A DNA stretch of 64,000 nt from Polaribacter sp. HaHaR_3_91 (GCF_019278525.1 NZ_CP058986.1:1-64000); one strand, 5' to 3'; positions 26,213 to 35,034 are shown, numbered from the stretch's first letter. A program made the numbers and translations. Notes: generated by a model not told the origin, from the sequence alone.

Positions 26213-26275
26213 CTTTAAACTTAAGAATCTAAAGATAGTTTAATTTAAGATTAAGTAAAGAATCCCAAAAATAAA

Positions 26276-26377
26276 TTATATAGCAATAATTCCTATAATT
26301 AAATTTACAATTTGTTCTTTTTGAATTTGTGCTTTAACTCGCTTCCGAATTTTAAGTTTTTCTGATTCATTTAGTTT
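26276..26377 (-). other. Open frame without a start codon
   Basis: Between two stops, the minus strand reads KLNESEKLKIRKRVKAQIQK and then a hydrophobic end (NLIIGIIAI). A charged helix followed by a membrane-like segment looks protein-like, but there is no ATG, GTG or TTG. It may be a remnant of a small membrane protein gene in this relic-rich stretch. Confidence 0.2.
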
Positions 26378-26386
26378 TTATAAAAC

Positions 26387-26551
26387 TTATACTGACTTTT
26401 TTTTAGATTTTAACCTTTCCATCTCATCTCCATAAATGGGTTTTATTTTATCAAAAGGAACTTTATTTTTTCTAGTAAAAACGGAAGCTTTATTACCAGA
26501 CCCAATATAACCAACACCCGGACTCATTCTTCTTCTGTTTTCTCTTTTCAT
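26387..26551 (-). CDS. Small basic protein (54 aa), unknown
   Basis: An ORF starting at ATG 26551: MKRENRRRMSPGVGYIGSGN, then KASVFTRKNKVPFDKIKP, ending in a Lys-rich tail. The Arg/Lys-rich start and the GVGYIGSGNKA centre look conserved-protein-like. I recognise no family. It lies in the 638-nt gap between the AraC and sigma factor genes, among remnants, with no adjacent partner. Confidence 0.45.
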   Translation of the reverse strand: MKRENRRRMSPGVGYIGSGNKASVFTRKNKVPFDKIKPIYGDEMERLKSKKKSV

Positions 26552-26683
26552 TTTATACGAGTTACTTGGTTATAATTAATCTAAACGCATTAAATTCGAA
26601 GTAAACATAATTTTAGAAAAAATAGAAAAACTGAAACTATTATATTTCTTTATCGTTTTTAATAATAGAACTAACCAAATTGA

Positions 26684-27211
26684 ATGTCTAAAGAATTAAA
26701 TCTTTTAATTAAAAACAGTAAAAGAAGAAATCAAAAAGCTCAAATAAAGCTTTACGACTTGTTTTCTGAAGCTATGTTTTTTATATCCTATAGATATCTA
26801 AAAAACGAAGAGGAAGCAAAAGACGCTATGCAAGATGCTTTTCTTAAAGCCTTTTTAAGTTTAGATACTTTTAAAGAAGACACTAGTTTTGGTTCTTGGT
26901 TAAAAAAAATTGTTATTAATACTTGTATTGATAAATTAAAAAAGAAAAGTATAGAAACGGTTTCTTTAGAAAATTATCCTTTGGAAGTTTTAGATGATAA
27001 CGATTGGAATTTTGATGTAAAAATTGATAGAATAGAAATTATTGATGCAATTGAAAGTCTAAAAACTAAGTATCAATTGGTTGTTAAATTATATTTATTG
27101 GAAGGTTATGATCATTCAGAGATTTCAGAAATTTTAAAAATTCCGATTAAAACATCAAGAACACAATTAAGAAGAGGAAAATTAGAACTTAGAAATCTTC
27201 TAAAAACTTAG
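26684..27211 (+). CDS. ECF-type RNA polymerase sigma factor
   Basis: A 175-residue sigma-70 family ECF factor. Region 2 includes YRYLKNEEEAKDAMQDAFLKAFLSLDTF (abridged: AKDAMQDAFLKAF, about 46-58) and FGSWLKKIVINTCIDKLKKK. Region 4 includes YQLVVKLYLLEGYDHSEISEILKIP (abridged: LEGYDHSEISEIL) and TSRTQLRRGKLELR. It heads a three-gene unit with a membrane protein (4 nt downstream) and a DUF4097-type exported protein. Confidence 0.93.
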   Translation: MSKELNLLIKNSKRRNQKAQIKLYDLFSEAMFFISYRYLKNEEEAKDAMQDAFLKAFLSLDTFKEDTSFGSWLKKIVINTCIDKLKKKSIETVSLENYPLEVLDDNDWNFDVKIDRIEIIDAIESLKTKYQLVVKLYLLEGYDHSEISEILKIPIKTSRTQLRRGKLELRNLLKT

Positions 27212-27215
27212 AATT

Positions 27216-27740
27216 ATGGAACATGATATAAGAGATTTATTTAAAAATAAAGAATACCCAATAAAAAAATTACCAAAAGAACATCGTACAGATTTTATAA
27301 AAAAATTAGACGGAGTGAAAAATAGTAAGAATAAAAAGAGATCTTATTATTTCTTAAAAATTGCAGCATCAATTTTATTCCTTCTTTTCTGTGGGTATTT
27401 TTTCCAGAATACGAATTCTAAACCCGAAAAAACTGCACTTGAAATTCAATTTGAAGGAATAGAAAATGAATATTTAATCAATATAAATAAAGAATGGAAT
27501 GCTTTTATTGATGTAGCAAAGGATACTGTTTTAATTAGAAAATATAAAGAGAAACTAAAAGAGTCTGATACTGATTATAAAAAAATAACTACTCAATTAA
27601 AGGAGTTTCCAAACAATATAAATGTTTTAGAATCTTTAATAGATAATTTGCAAAGACGTTTGCAATTAATCAGAGATATTAAAGAACATATTAATGAGTT
27701 AAATCAAAAAAATACAAGTAATGAAACCATATATATATAG
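27216..27740 (+). CDS. Single-pass membrane protein, putative anti-sigma factor
   Basis: A 174-residue protein. A charged cytoplasmic N-terminus (about 1-45) is followed by one transmembrane helix (FLKIAASILFLLFCGYFF, about 47-64) and a helical, charged periplasmic part. Position right after an ECF sigma gene, size and topology suggest an anti-sigma factor. No zinc motif (HxxxCxxC) is present, so it would be of the zinc-free type. Its last 20 nt overlap the next gene. Confidence 0.55.
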   Translation: MEHDIRDLFKNKEYPIKKLPKEHRTDFIKKLDGVKNSKNKKRSYYFLKIAASILFLLFCGYFFQNTNSKPEKTALEIQFEGIENEYLININKEWNAFIDVAKDTVLIRKYKEKLKESDTDYKKITTQLKEFPNNINVLESLIDNLQRRLQLIRDIKEHINELNQKNTSNETIYI

Positions 27741-28851
27741 TATTTTATTTCTAATAAGCATCCATTTTTCTTTTTCACAAACAAAAGAATTGGTCTTAAA
27801 AGAAAGTTACGAGATTGACAAAAACACCATATTAGAGATTGATATAGACAATGCATCAATTGTATTTGAAGAATCTAATGATCATAAAGTTCATCTTGAT
27901 TATTCAATTCTTTTTGATAAAGATTCAGAAGATATTCAATATAAAATTTTTAAGGGACTTAAAGCCAAATCTTCAAAAACTAATAACAAAATAAAATTAG
28001 AGGTAAAAAACTCAATGTACCTTGGGGAATTACATCCTTTAGATGTTGATATAGAAACTTACAAAGAACATATTAGAGGTTTTTTTAAAAAGAGGAGAAC
28101 AAATGAATTTTACTATAAATCTAAAGATTCTATAGTAAAAGAAATCGACTTTAGTTTGGGTACAGATTCTAATGATTATTTTAAGAAACTTAAGTTAGAA
28201 AACCCATATAAAAATTACGGAAAATCACCACGAAAATTTAAACAAGATTTTATAATAAAAATACCAAAAAATGTAAAAATTAAAATTAAAGCACTTCATT
28301 CTAGAATAGATTTCACATATAATGTTAATACGCATCTAGATGTAAGTTCATTCAAAACTTATTATAAATTTAAAGGCATCAACAATGAGAATAACTCATT
28401 TAAATTGATGAGTGGAATTTTTCAAGCAGAAGCTATATCAGGAGGAAATTATGATTTAAAAGACATCTACAAAGTAAGAATCGGGTCATTTTCTAATGCA
28501 ATGTTAATAACGGAAACCTCAAAAATTCAGATTGGTGAAATAGGCAAAAAAGTTTCATTTAAAGATTTTACAAGTAAAGTACATTTATATAATTTTAGTG
28601 AAAGTTTTGCTGATTTTAATTTTGAAGGAAAATATTCTGAATTAAATGTATACAAAGTAAAAGAAAGTAATTATTCTGTAAAAGTTTTTGGTTTCAATAC
28701 CGTTTTAAATATGGATGGTACTAAAACTACTTTTGGTAATTCTAAAGAAGAGAAACTCACAAAAATTCTTGAAAAGAAACCAAAAGAAAATATTATTTCT
28801 AACGGAAATATTGCAATTGAGTTAGAAAATGGCATTTTAAATATTAAATAA
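27721..28851 (+). CDS. Exported DUF4097-like beta-helical protein
   Basis: A 376-residue protein with a signal peptide (MKPYIYSILFLISIHFSFSQ). The body has many short strands with regular turns (ILEIDIDNASIVFEES at the start; later repeated segments such as KIQIGEIGKKVSFKDF). This is like DUF4097-type putative adhesin/auto-transporter-fold proteins that often accompany ECF sigma/anti-sigma pairs in Bacteroidota. It overlaps the preceding gene by 20 nt and ends at a terminator. The function is unknown; an envelope-stress effector is an inference. Confidence 0.6.
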   Translation: MKPYIYSILFLISIHFSFSQTKELVLKESYEIDKNTILEIDIDNASIVFEESNDHKVHLDYSILFDKDSEDIQYKIFKGLKAKSSKTNNKIKLEVKNSMYLGELHPLDVDIETYKEHIRGFFKKRRTNEFYYKSKDSIVKEIDFSLGTDSNDYFKKLKLENPYKNYGKSPRKFKQDFIIKIPKNVKIKIKALHSRIDFTYNVNTHLDVSSFKTYYKFKGINNENNSFKLMSGIFQAEAISGGNYDLKDIYKVRIGSFSNAMLITETSKIQIGEIGKKVSFKDFTSKVHLYNFSESFADFNFEGKYSELNVYKVKESNYSVKVFGFNTVLNMDGTKTTFGNSKEEKLTKILEKKPKENIISNGNIAIELENGILNIK

Positions 28852-28857
28852 AAAAAA

Positions 28858-28894
28858 ATAATTCTCATAAATTTATGAGAATTGTTTTTTTTTT
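28858..28894 (+). terminator. Terminator of the sigma factor unit
   Basis: A perfect AATTCTCATAAA / TTTATGAGAATT stem, followed by a long T-run. It lies 8 nt after the stop at 28851 and may also serve the convergent dehydrogenase gene. Confidence 0.9.
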
Positions 28895-28913
28895 ATAAAT
28901 GTAAATCTATTTT

Positions 28914-30455
28914 TTATAAATCGAATTTAATTCCTTGTGCTAAAGGCAATTCATCGGAATAATTAATGGTATTTGTTTGTCTACGCATATACACTTTCCA
29001 AGCATCAGAACCAGATTCTCTACCGCCACCAGTTTCTTTTTCACCACCAAAAGCACCACCAATTTCTGCACCAGAAGTACCTATATTTACGTTTGCAATT
29101 CCACAATCTGAACCAGCATAAGATAAGAATTTCTCTGCTTCTTTTAATTCGTTCGTCATAATTGCTGATGATAAACCTTGCGCAACTCCATTTTGTTTTT
29201 CAATAGCATTTTCTACTTCTCCAGCATATTTCATTAGATATAAAATAGGTGCAAAAGTTTCATGCTGAACAATTTCAAAATGATTTTCTGCTTCTATAAT
29301 TGCTGGTTTTACGTAACATCCAGATTCATAACCTTCGCCTTCTAAAACACCACCTTCTACTAAAACAGTTCCTCCTTCTGCTTTTGCTTTTTCAATTGCA
29401 GCTAAATAAGTGTTTACAGCATCTTTGTCTATTAACGGACCAACATGATTGGTTTCATCTAAAGGATTCCCTATTTTAATTTGTTTGTAAGCACCAACAA
29501 TGGCATCTCTTACTTTATCATACACCGATTCGTGAATAATTAATCTTCTAGTAGATGTACAACGTTGTCCGCAAGTACCAACAGCACCAAAAACAGCACC
29601 AGGTACCACTACTTTTAAATCCGCCGTAGGCGTGATAATAATGGCATTGTTTCCGCCTAATTCTAATAAAGATTTACCGAAACGTTGGGCAACCGTTGCT
29701 CCTACAATTCTTCCCATTCTGGTAGAACCTGTTGCAGAAACTAGAGGAATACGAGTATCTGTAGTCATCATCTCTCCTACTTTATAATCGCCATTTATAA
29801 TGGAAGAAATTCCTTCCGGTAAATTATTTTTCTTTAAAACATCTGCAATAATATTCTGACAAGCAACGGTACATAAAGGTGCTTTTTCAGATCCTTTCCA
29901 AACACAAACATCACCACAAATCCACGCTAAAGAGGTGTTCCAAGCCCAAACAGCAACTGGAAAATTAAATGCAGAAATTATACCAACAACACCTATTGGA
30001 TGCCATTGTTCTCTCATAACGTGTCCTGGTCTTTCAGACGGAATTGTTTGTCCGTTTAATTGACGAGACAAACCAACAGCAAAATCGCAGATATCAATCA
30101 TTTCTTGCACTTCTCCGTAACCTTCTTGTAGAGATTTTCCCATTTCATAAGAAACTAATTTTCCTAAAGGTTCTTTTAAATCTCTTAATTTATTACCAAA
30201 CTGACGTACAATTTCTCCTCTTTGTGGAGCAGGCATATTTCTAAATGATAAAAAAGATTTTGTAGCAGTTTCCATCACTTTTTCGTAGTCTTCTTTTGAT
30301 GTAGATTTTACTTTTCCTATTAATTTCCCATCAACAGGAGAGTAACTTTCTATTAACTCACCATTAGAAAAATTATTAGATCCTGTAGAAGTACCATTAT
30401 TTATAGCTTTTAAACCTAGTTTTTGTAAAGCTTCTTTAATTCCAAAGTCTGTCAT
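28914..30455 (-). CDS. Aldehyde dehydrogenase, ALDH7 type (L-piperidine-6-carboxylate dehydrogenase-like)
   Basis: A 513-residue NAD+-dependent dehydrogenase, starting at the ATG at 30455. The upstream in-frame extension to 30560 is hydrophobic and unlike the family. Landmarks are GIISAFNFPVAVWAWN, the catalytic Glu in LLELGGNNA and the catalytic Cys in GTCGQRCTSTRR (about residue 303). The Pro-Val-Ala-Trp pattern and QRCTSTRRL are typical of ALDH7/antiquitin (AmaB). That enzyme oxidises the lysine catabolite P6C/alpha-aminoadipate semialdehyde. No other lysine catabolic gene is next to it, so the substrate rests on family. Confidence 0.85.
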   Translation of the reverse strand: MTDFGIKEALQKLGLKAINNGTSTGSNNFSNGELIESYSPVDGKLIGKVKSTSKEDYEKVMETATKSFLSFRNMPAPQRGEIVRQFGNKLRDLKEPLGKLVSYEMGKSLQEGYGEVQEMIDICDFAVGLSRQLNGQTIPSERPGHVMREQWHPIGVVGIISAFNFPVAVWAWNTSLAWICGDVCVWKGSEKAPLCTVACQNIIADVLKKNNLPEGISSIINGDYKVGEMMTTDTRIPLVSATGSTRMGRIVGATVAQRFGKSLLELGGNNAIIITPTADLKVVVPGAVFGAVGTCGQRCTSTRRLIIHESVYDKVRDAIVGAYKQIKIGNPLDETNHVGPLIDKDAVNTYLAAIEKAKAEGGTVLVEGGVLEGEGYESGCYVKPAIIEAENHFEIVQHETFAPILYLMKYAGEVENAIEKQNGVAQGLSSAIMTNELKEAEKFLSYAGSDCGIANVNIGTSGAEIGGAFGGEKETGGGRESGSDAWKVYMRRQTNTINYSDELPLAQGIKFDL

Positions 30456-30565
30456 TTTGCTATTCCGTTTTTGTTGTTTACATTCGAATGACAATTTACA
30501 AATAATTCTAAACAAAAGTAAATTAAACAAAAACAATAATAATTGTTTTATTTTAAACATAAATT

Positions 30566-31621
30566 ATGATGAAATCCTTTTTTATTACCCTGTTATTATT
30601 AATTTCTTTTGGATGTAAAAAAGAAATAACATCGCCAGAAGAAAAAACAGCTACTACAAAAAAACATGAATTTGCAATTATTATTCATGGTGGAGCAGGA
30701 ACTATTTTAAAGAAAAATTTATCTGATGAAAAAGAAGCAGCTTACAAAGCAAAATTAGAAGAAGCTATTAAAGTAGGACATACAATTCTTAAAAACGGAG
30801 GAACAAGCCAAGAAGCAGTTATTAAAACCATACAAGTTATGGAAGAATCTCCATTATTTAATGCAGGAAAAGGAGCTGTTTTTACACATGAAGAAACCAA
30901 TGAATTGGATGCTTCTTTTATGGATGGAAAAACATTAAATGCTGGTGCAGTTGCTGGGGTAACTAATGTAAAAAGTCCTATTGAATTGGCTGTAAAAATT
31001 ATGACAGATTCTGATCACGTAATGCTTTCTGGAAAAGGAGCTTCTATTTTTGCTGAAGAAAAAGGATTAGAAATTGTAGATCCAAGTTACTTTTATACAG
31101 AAAGACGTTTTCAATCGCTTCAAAAAATAAAAAATAAGAATAAAACAGCGTTAGATCATGATGATAAAAAAGCCGCTTTTTATGATGCTGATATTAAAAA
31201 TGCAAAATTTGGTACTGTGGGTTGTGTAGCTTTGGATAAAAGTGGAAATATAGCTGCAGGAACTTCTACTGGAGGAATGACAAATAAACGTTGGGGAAGA
31301 ATTGGAGACGCACCAATTATTGGTTCTGGTACGTATGCAAATAATTTAACTTGTGGTGTTTCTTCTACAGGTTGGGGAGAATATTTTATTAGAAGCCAAG
31401 TTGCTTATGATATTTCTGCACAGATGGAATATCAAAATAAATCTTTAAAAGAAGCAACTACAGACGTAATACAAAACAAACTTACAAAACTTGGAGGAAC
31501 GGGTGGTGTTATTGCTTTAGATAAAAACGGAAATATGTCTTTTGAGTTTAATACTGCAGGAATGTACAGAGCTTCTATGAATGATAAAGATGAATTAATT
31601 GTAAAAATTTACAAAGAATAA
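30566..31621 (+). CDS. Isoaspartyl peptidase / L-asparaginase (Ntn hydrolase), lipoprotein
   Basis: A 351-residue type-III asparaginase precursor. The signal has a lipobox (LISFGCKKE, Cys at about 17), so the enzyme should be anchored in the periplasm. The Ntn-hydrolase autocleavage site is FGTVGCVALD, with Thr216 as the expected nucleophile. STGGMTNKRWGRIGDAPIIGSGTYAN follows (abridged: TGGMTNKRWGRIGD). It hydrolyses isoaspartyl dipeptides and asparagine. It starts 111 nt from the divergent dehydrogenase gene. Confidence 0.92.
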   Translation: MMKSFFITLLLLISFGCKKEITSPEEKTATTKKHEFAIIIHGGAGTILKKNLSDEKEAAYKAKLEEAIKVGHTILKNGGTSQEAVIKTIQVMEESPLFNAGKGAVFTHEETNELDASFMDGKTLNAGAVAGVTNVKSPIELAVKIMTDSDHVMLSGKGASIFAEEKGLEIVDPSYFYTERRFQSLQKIKNKNKTALDHDDKKAAFYDADIKNAKFGTVGCVALDKSGNIAAGTSTGGMTNKRWGRIGDAPIIGSGTYANNLTCGVSSTGWGEYFIRSQVAYDISAQMEYQNKSLKEATTDVIQNKLTKLGGTGGVIALDKNGNMSFEFNTAGMYRASMNDKDELIVKIYKE

Positions 31622-31989
31622 GCCAACCATTCTTCTGGAATTGGTCCTAAATCTAGTTCTATCTTTTTAGATTTTACAATCTTTTTATACCCTAATCTAG
31701 AAATTATAGGTACAGATAAGTTTATATTATTCTTTTTATTAATAATTTCTAAAACCTCCCGAATAGATCTTTTGGTACATAAAACTAAGCTATTCATCAT
31801 AGCATTAGATTCTTTTTCTAAATCGTAAAAATCTACAAAATAAGCAGGTTTTTCATCCTTATAAACAACCCATTGTGTAGCTTTTCTTTCAAATGTTTCT
31901 ATAACTTCTTTCGTTCCGCTTAAAGTTCTATATGTAATTGCTAAAAATGTCATCTTATTTTCTTTTAAAAAATCAAATTTAATATAATG
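31609..31989 (-). CDS. Hypothetical protein at the end of the second sigma operon
   Basis: A 126-residue protein if the ATG at 31989 is used; an ATG at 32103 would overlap the upstream gene by 68 nt and encode an unlikely N-terminus. Central residues read WVVYKDEKPAYFVDFYDLEK, then a helix with LCTKRSIREVLEIINKKNN. I recognise no family. It lies 46 nt downstream of the barrel protein gene, and its 3' end overlaps that of the convergent peptidase gene by 13 nt. Confidence 0.5.
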   Translation of the reverse strand, partial: HYIKFDFLKENKMTFLAITYRTLSGTKEVIETFERKATQWVVYKDEKPAYFVDFYDLEKESNAMMNSLVLCTKRSIREVLEIINKKNNINLSVPIISRLGYKKIVKSKKIELDLGPIPEEWLAYSL

Positions 31990-32035
31990 CATTAGTAATT
32001 CTTTTTTAATTTCGATAGAACTACCATAAACATCG

Positions 32036-33367
32036 TTAAAATGTATATTTAATACCTGAATATATGCCAAAATTGAAAGGAGAAAAACCATTGGAATTCT
32101 CACTAAAAGTATCTAACTGAGCTTTAAACATGGGGTTTAAATTTAAAGACCATTTATTATTTAAAAAATAATTAAAATCAAAACCTAGATTCCCACTAAA
32201 GTTAATATTATTTAAATTGTTAGCACTACCCGAATTAGTAAAAAATTGAGAACTAAAATTAACTTCATTTTTATTTAAAAACAAAGAACTGAACCCAGCA
32301 ACCACCTGTGTATTGAAATTTTTAACAGTTAAAAAATTATATTTCACTTCTATAGGGACTTCAATATAACCAAATATTTGATTCAAATCTCCATTTAAAC
32401 TCGTTCTACTTATCAATGCACTGTTATCAAAATCTGAAGTTTGTAAGGGAGCTGTATTAAAAGATAGAGAAACACCACTATTAAATGCAACAGGTGATGT
32501 GCTTTTAGAAATTGAAGAAACAGCTGTTACCTGATTGTTCACAAAAATCATTTCTTGCAAATGCACACCAGATTGAATGCTCCATTTTTTATTGATTTGG
32601 TAGCCTATTTGAAAACCATAAGAAAAAGAACTCTTACCTTTTGTGGAGTTTGATAAACTTCTATTTACAGGAGATGAATTTGAAAATGAATTAGAATTTA
32701 AAACTGCAAAAACAGGTGCAATAGACCATTTATGCTTTAAATGTTTAATAGAAAAAATACTATCCTTGTCTTTTATAAATTTATTTAAATCGACCTTCTT
32801 GTTAGGCAATTCTTTTTCTACAGCTACATTGTCTACTATTTTCTCTTTTTCTTCAGTAAAAACCTCCTTATTTTTATTTACATCTATCTTTTTATCGTTC
32901 ACAGAATCTAACGTCTCCTTAGCTGTATTATTAGCTAACAAAGTTTTTTCCACAACGTTTTTATCACGAACTAACTTCTTTTGAAAACGAGGTTTTTCTA
33001 TATCCTTTTTTATACTTTCTTTCGTTTCTTTATCTGTAACCAGTATTTTTTTATCAATTTTTGTATTTTGAATAAGTGAATCTATTTTTGGCAGGTCATT
33101 TTTTTCTACTTCATTTTCGGTACTCTCTGTTACAATCGTTTTAGAATCGATTTTCATAAAATCTGTTTCGTTTGTAGAGACAGGAAAGAGTAACATTCCT
33201 AAAAGTAACATCGCTGCTGCTCCACCTGCAAACCACCAAAGAGGTACTCCCCTTCTTTTCTTCTTTTTAAGCTTAGATTCTATATTGCCCCAAACTTTTT
33301 TATCTGGAGTTACCTCCAAATTTTTAAGCTGATCTTGAAACAATTTATCTAAATTCTTATTCTTCAT
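32036..33367 (-). CDS. Single-TM protein with C-terminal outer-membrane beta-barrel-like domain
   Basis: A 443-residue protein with an unusual layout. Residues 1-40 are a charged, anti-sigma-like cytoplasmic tail (MKNKNLDKLFQDQLKNLEV). One transmembrane helix follows (about 44-62), then a Lys/Glu-rich linker (about 65-205) and a C-terminal region of amphipathic strands ending in KYTF, with a terminal aromatic as in outer-membrane proteins. It starts 3 nt downstream of the ECF sigma gene. The layout suggests an anti-sigma factor spanning the periplasm, but which membrane holds the barrel is open. Confidence 0.7.
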   Translation of the reverse strand: MKNKNLDKLFQDQLKNLEVTPDKKVWGNIESKLKKKKRRGVPLWWFAGGAAAMLLLGMLLFPVSTNETDFMKIDSKTIVTESTENEVEKNDLPKIDSLIQNTKIDKKILVTDKETKESIKKDIEKPRFQKKLVRDKNVVEKTLLANNTAKETLDSVNDKKIDVNKNKEVFTEEKEKIVDNVAVEKELPNKKVDLNKFIKDKDSIFSIKHLKHKWSIAPVFAVLNSNSFSNSSPVNRSLSNSTKGKSSFSYGFQIGYQINKKWSIQSGVHLQEMIFVNNQVTAVSSISKSTSPVAFNSGVSLSFNTAPLQTSDFDNSALISRTSLNGDLNQIFGYIEVPIEVKYNFLTVKNFNTQVVAGFSSLFLNKNEVNFSSQFFTNSGSANNLNNINFSGNLGFDFNYFLNNKWSLNLNPMFKAQLDTFSENSNGFSPFNFGIYSGIKYTF

Positions 33368-33370
33368 TAG

Positions 33371-33925
33371 TTAATCATTTACTGTTGTTTTTTGATGCAT
33401 TTCTAATTGATCTTTCAAAATTTTTCTTGCTCTAGACAGGTTCGATTTTGATGTTCCAACAGAAATCCCTAACATTTCTGCAATATCTTTATGAGCATAA
33501 TCGTCTAAAACATATAAATTAAAAACCAGTCTGTATTGATCTGGTAATTGCTGAATAAAACCCAACAACACATCCACATTAAAAGCAGTGTCTTCTATAT
33601 TAAACTCTTCTTCTGTTTCTAATTCATCAGAAAAATCACTTACATTTTTCAAAGGAGACTTTACTCTATATTTTTGCAAAACAGTATTTACAGTTACACG
33701 TTTTAACCAACCTTCAAAAGAACCTTTATGGTTATATTGTTTTATTTTTTCGAAAATAGTCATAAAACTATCTTGTAGATTATCTTCTGCATCTTGATAA
33801 TTACTCGAATATTTTAAACAAACTGCAAACAGCTTATCAGCATAAAGCTGATAAACTGTTGATTGTGCTGTAATTTTCTGCTTACAGCATTCTTGTATGA
33901 GTTCTTCTAGTTTGATGGTACTAAT
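33371..33925 (-). CDS. ECF-type RNA polymerase sigma factor, apparent ATT start
   Basis: A 184-residue ECF sigma factor when read from ATT at 33925-33923. Only codons 55 and later follow the first ATG (33763), which would cut off most of region 2. The frame upstream is sigma-like: ISTIKLEELIQECC, then YADKLFAVCLKYSSNYQDAEDN, then LQDSFMTIFEKI. Region 4 holds LPDQYRLVFNLYVLDDYAHKDIAEML and SVGTSKSNLSRARKIL (abridged). No ATG, GTG or TTG occurs before codon 55. The ATT overlaps the TAG stop of the preceding lipoprotein gene (ATTAG), suggesting coupling. ATT, ATC or a sequencing error are the options. Confidence 0.8.
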   Translation of the reverse strand: MSTIKLEELIQECCKQKITAQSTVYQLYADKLFAVCLKYSSNYQDAEDNLQDSFMTIFEKIKQYNHKGSFEGWLKRVTVNTVLQKYRVKSPLKNVSDFSDELETEEEFNIEDTAFNVDVLLGFIQQLPDQYRLVFNLYVLDDYAHKDIAEMLGISVGTSKSNLSRARKILKDQLEMHQKTTVND

Positions 33926-34325
33926 TTACAGGAACTATTACTTCCTCAAAAATATTTTCGCCCTCACTATCAGTTCCTTTAAAGAACTTAAAAATATAGT
34001 CTTCTGTTTGAGACGCTGTAACAACAAACTTCTTTTCTTCTTGTACAATTTCTTCTGTACATTCTTCATCTAATAAAACCATTGCCGTTACTGCAACAGT
34101 TCTCGTAGAATCTTCAGTCTCATAATAAATTTGTTCAAAAGAATAACAATCGTTTGGAAAAGAATATTTTATAGTAATAGTATCTGATTCTCCATATGTA
34201 AAACTTTCTGGAGTAATCGCTTCATCTATTGGCATAAACTCAAATTTGTAATTGGGTACATCATCGTTGTTTAAACAAGAAGCAAAGACAAATAATCCTA
34301 ATAAAAGTAAACTAATTTTTTTCAT
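33921..34325 (-). CDS. Small lipoprotein in sigma operon
   Basis: A 134-residue lipoprotein (lipobox FASC, Cys at about 17; MKKISLLLLGLFVFASCLNN). The mature part is acidic and beta-rich, with a single further Cys pair (DCYSF and EECTEE) that could form a disulfide. Its TAG stop overlaps the start of the sigma factor gene. Function unknown. Confidence 0.65.
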   Translation of the reverse strand: MKKISLLLLGLFVFASCLNNDDVPNYKFEFMPIDEAITPESFTYGESDTITIKYSFPNDCYSFEQIYYETEDSTRTVAVTAMVLLDEECTEEIVQEEKKFVVTASQTEDYIFKFFKGTDSEGENIFEEVIVPVN

Positions 34326-34342
34326 GGTTTTTGTGTATTAAA

Positions 34343-35032
34343 TTAATATTTAAGGGTTGGAATTCCATTTTCGCATTCAACAGAAACAGGAACACTTGCT
34401 ATTGAACAATCTGAAATTATGCCCCATCTAACGTTAAATGTTTTTTCTGCTTGTGTGTATATTTCTATTTTATTTAAAAAATCATTTGTATCTATTTCAG
34501 TAGAATAAGCGATATATCCTTGCGAACCTCCACAAGCTTTTGAACCGTAAGCGGTAAACAACCAATTTGTAGCGTCTGAGCAAGAAACACTGCTAGACAA
34601 CTCTTGAATTTCATTGAATAAATCCATTAAACTTCTATATTCTACTTCTTGTGCTGTCAGTTCTCTTTTTACAACCAATTCCTGTTCTGTAAGTGTAATA
34701 ATTCTCCAAGCATAATTTGTAGGATAGCTTTCTGTAGAAATGTTAACTAGTGTACTTTCTAGCTCAAAAGTTCCTTCAATATTAAAAAAAGATAAAGGCG
34801 GTGTACCGCACCAACCAGAAGTACGTTCTATAAAACCACCGTTTTTATGAAATGAAATTCCGTAAGCATCATTTGGCAAAGAGTTCCCTCTTTTAAATGT
34901 TGTAGTTTCTCCTTCGTAAACCGGATCTAACCAAGTACCTATTAATAAATTATTAGCATCTATTATTACCTCATTGTCTTCGCAAGAAAACAATGAAACT
35001 AGAAAAAGGAAAGCAATTATTTTTTTCATCAT
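34343..35032 (-). CDS. Lipoprotein of unknown function
   Basis: About 229 residues from the ATG at 35032 (the next codon is also ATG). A longer frame to 35059 would start before the preceding stop. The signal ends in a lipobox (SLFSC). The mature part starts with a lipocalin-like LIGTWLDPVYEG segment and has several Cys (SGWCGTPPL, SSVSCSD, SKACGG, SDCSIASVPVSVEC) that may form disulfides. It is the second of three lipoproteins ahead of the sigma factor. Confidence 0.65.
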   Translation of the reverse strand: MMKKIIAFLFLVSLFSCEDNEVIIDANNLLIGTWLDPVYEGETTTFKRGNSLPNDAYGISFHKNGGFIERTSGWCGTPPLSFFNIEGTFELESTLVNISTESYPTNYAWRIITLTEQELVVKRELTAQEVEYRSLMDLFNEIQELSSSVSCSDATNWLFTAYGSKACGGSQGYIAYSTEIDTNDFLNKIEIYTQAEKTFNVRWGIISDCSIASVPVSVECENGIPTLKY

Positions 35033-35034
35033 TT

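Noticed and set aside
28914..30560. Longer dehydrogenase with an extra hydrophobic N-terminus
   Set aside because: The 35-residue extension is unlike the ALDH7 family; MTDFGIKEAL at 30455 gives the normal start.
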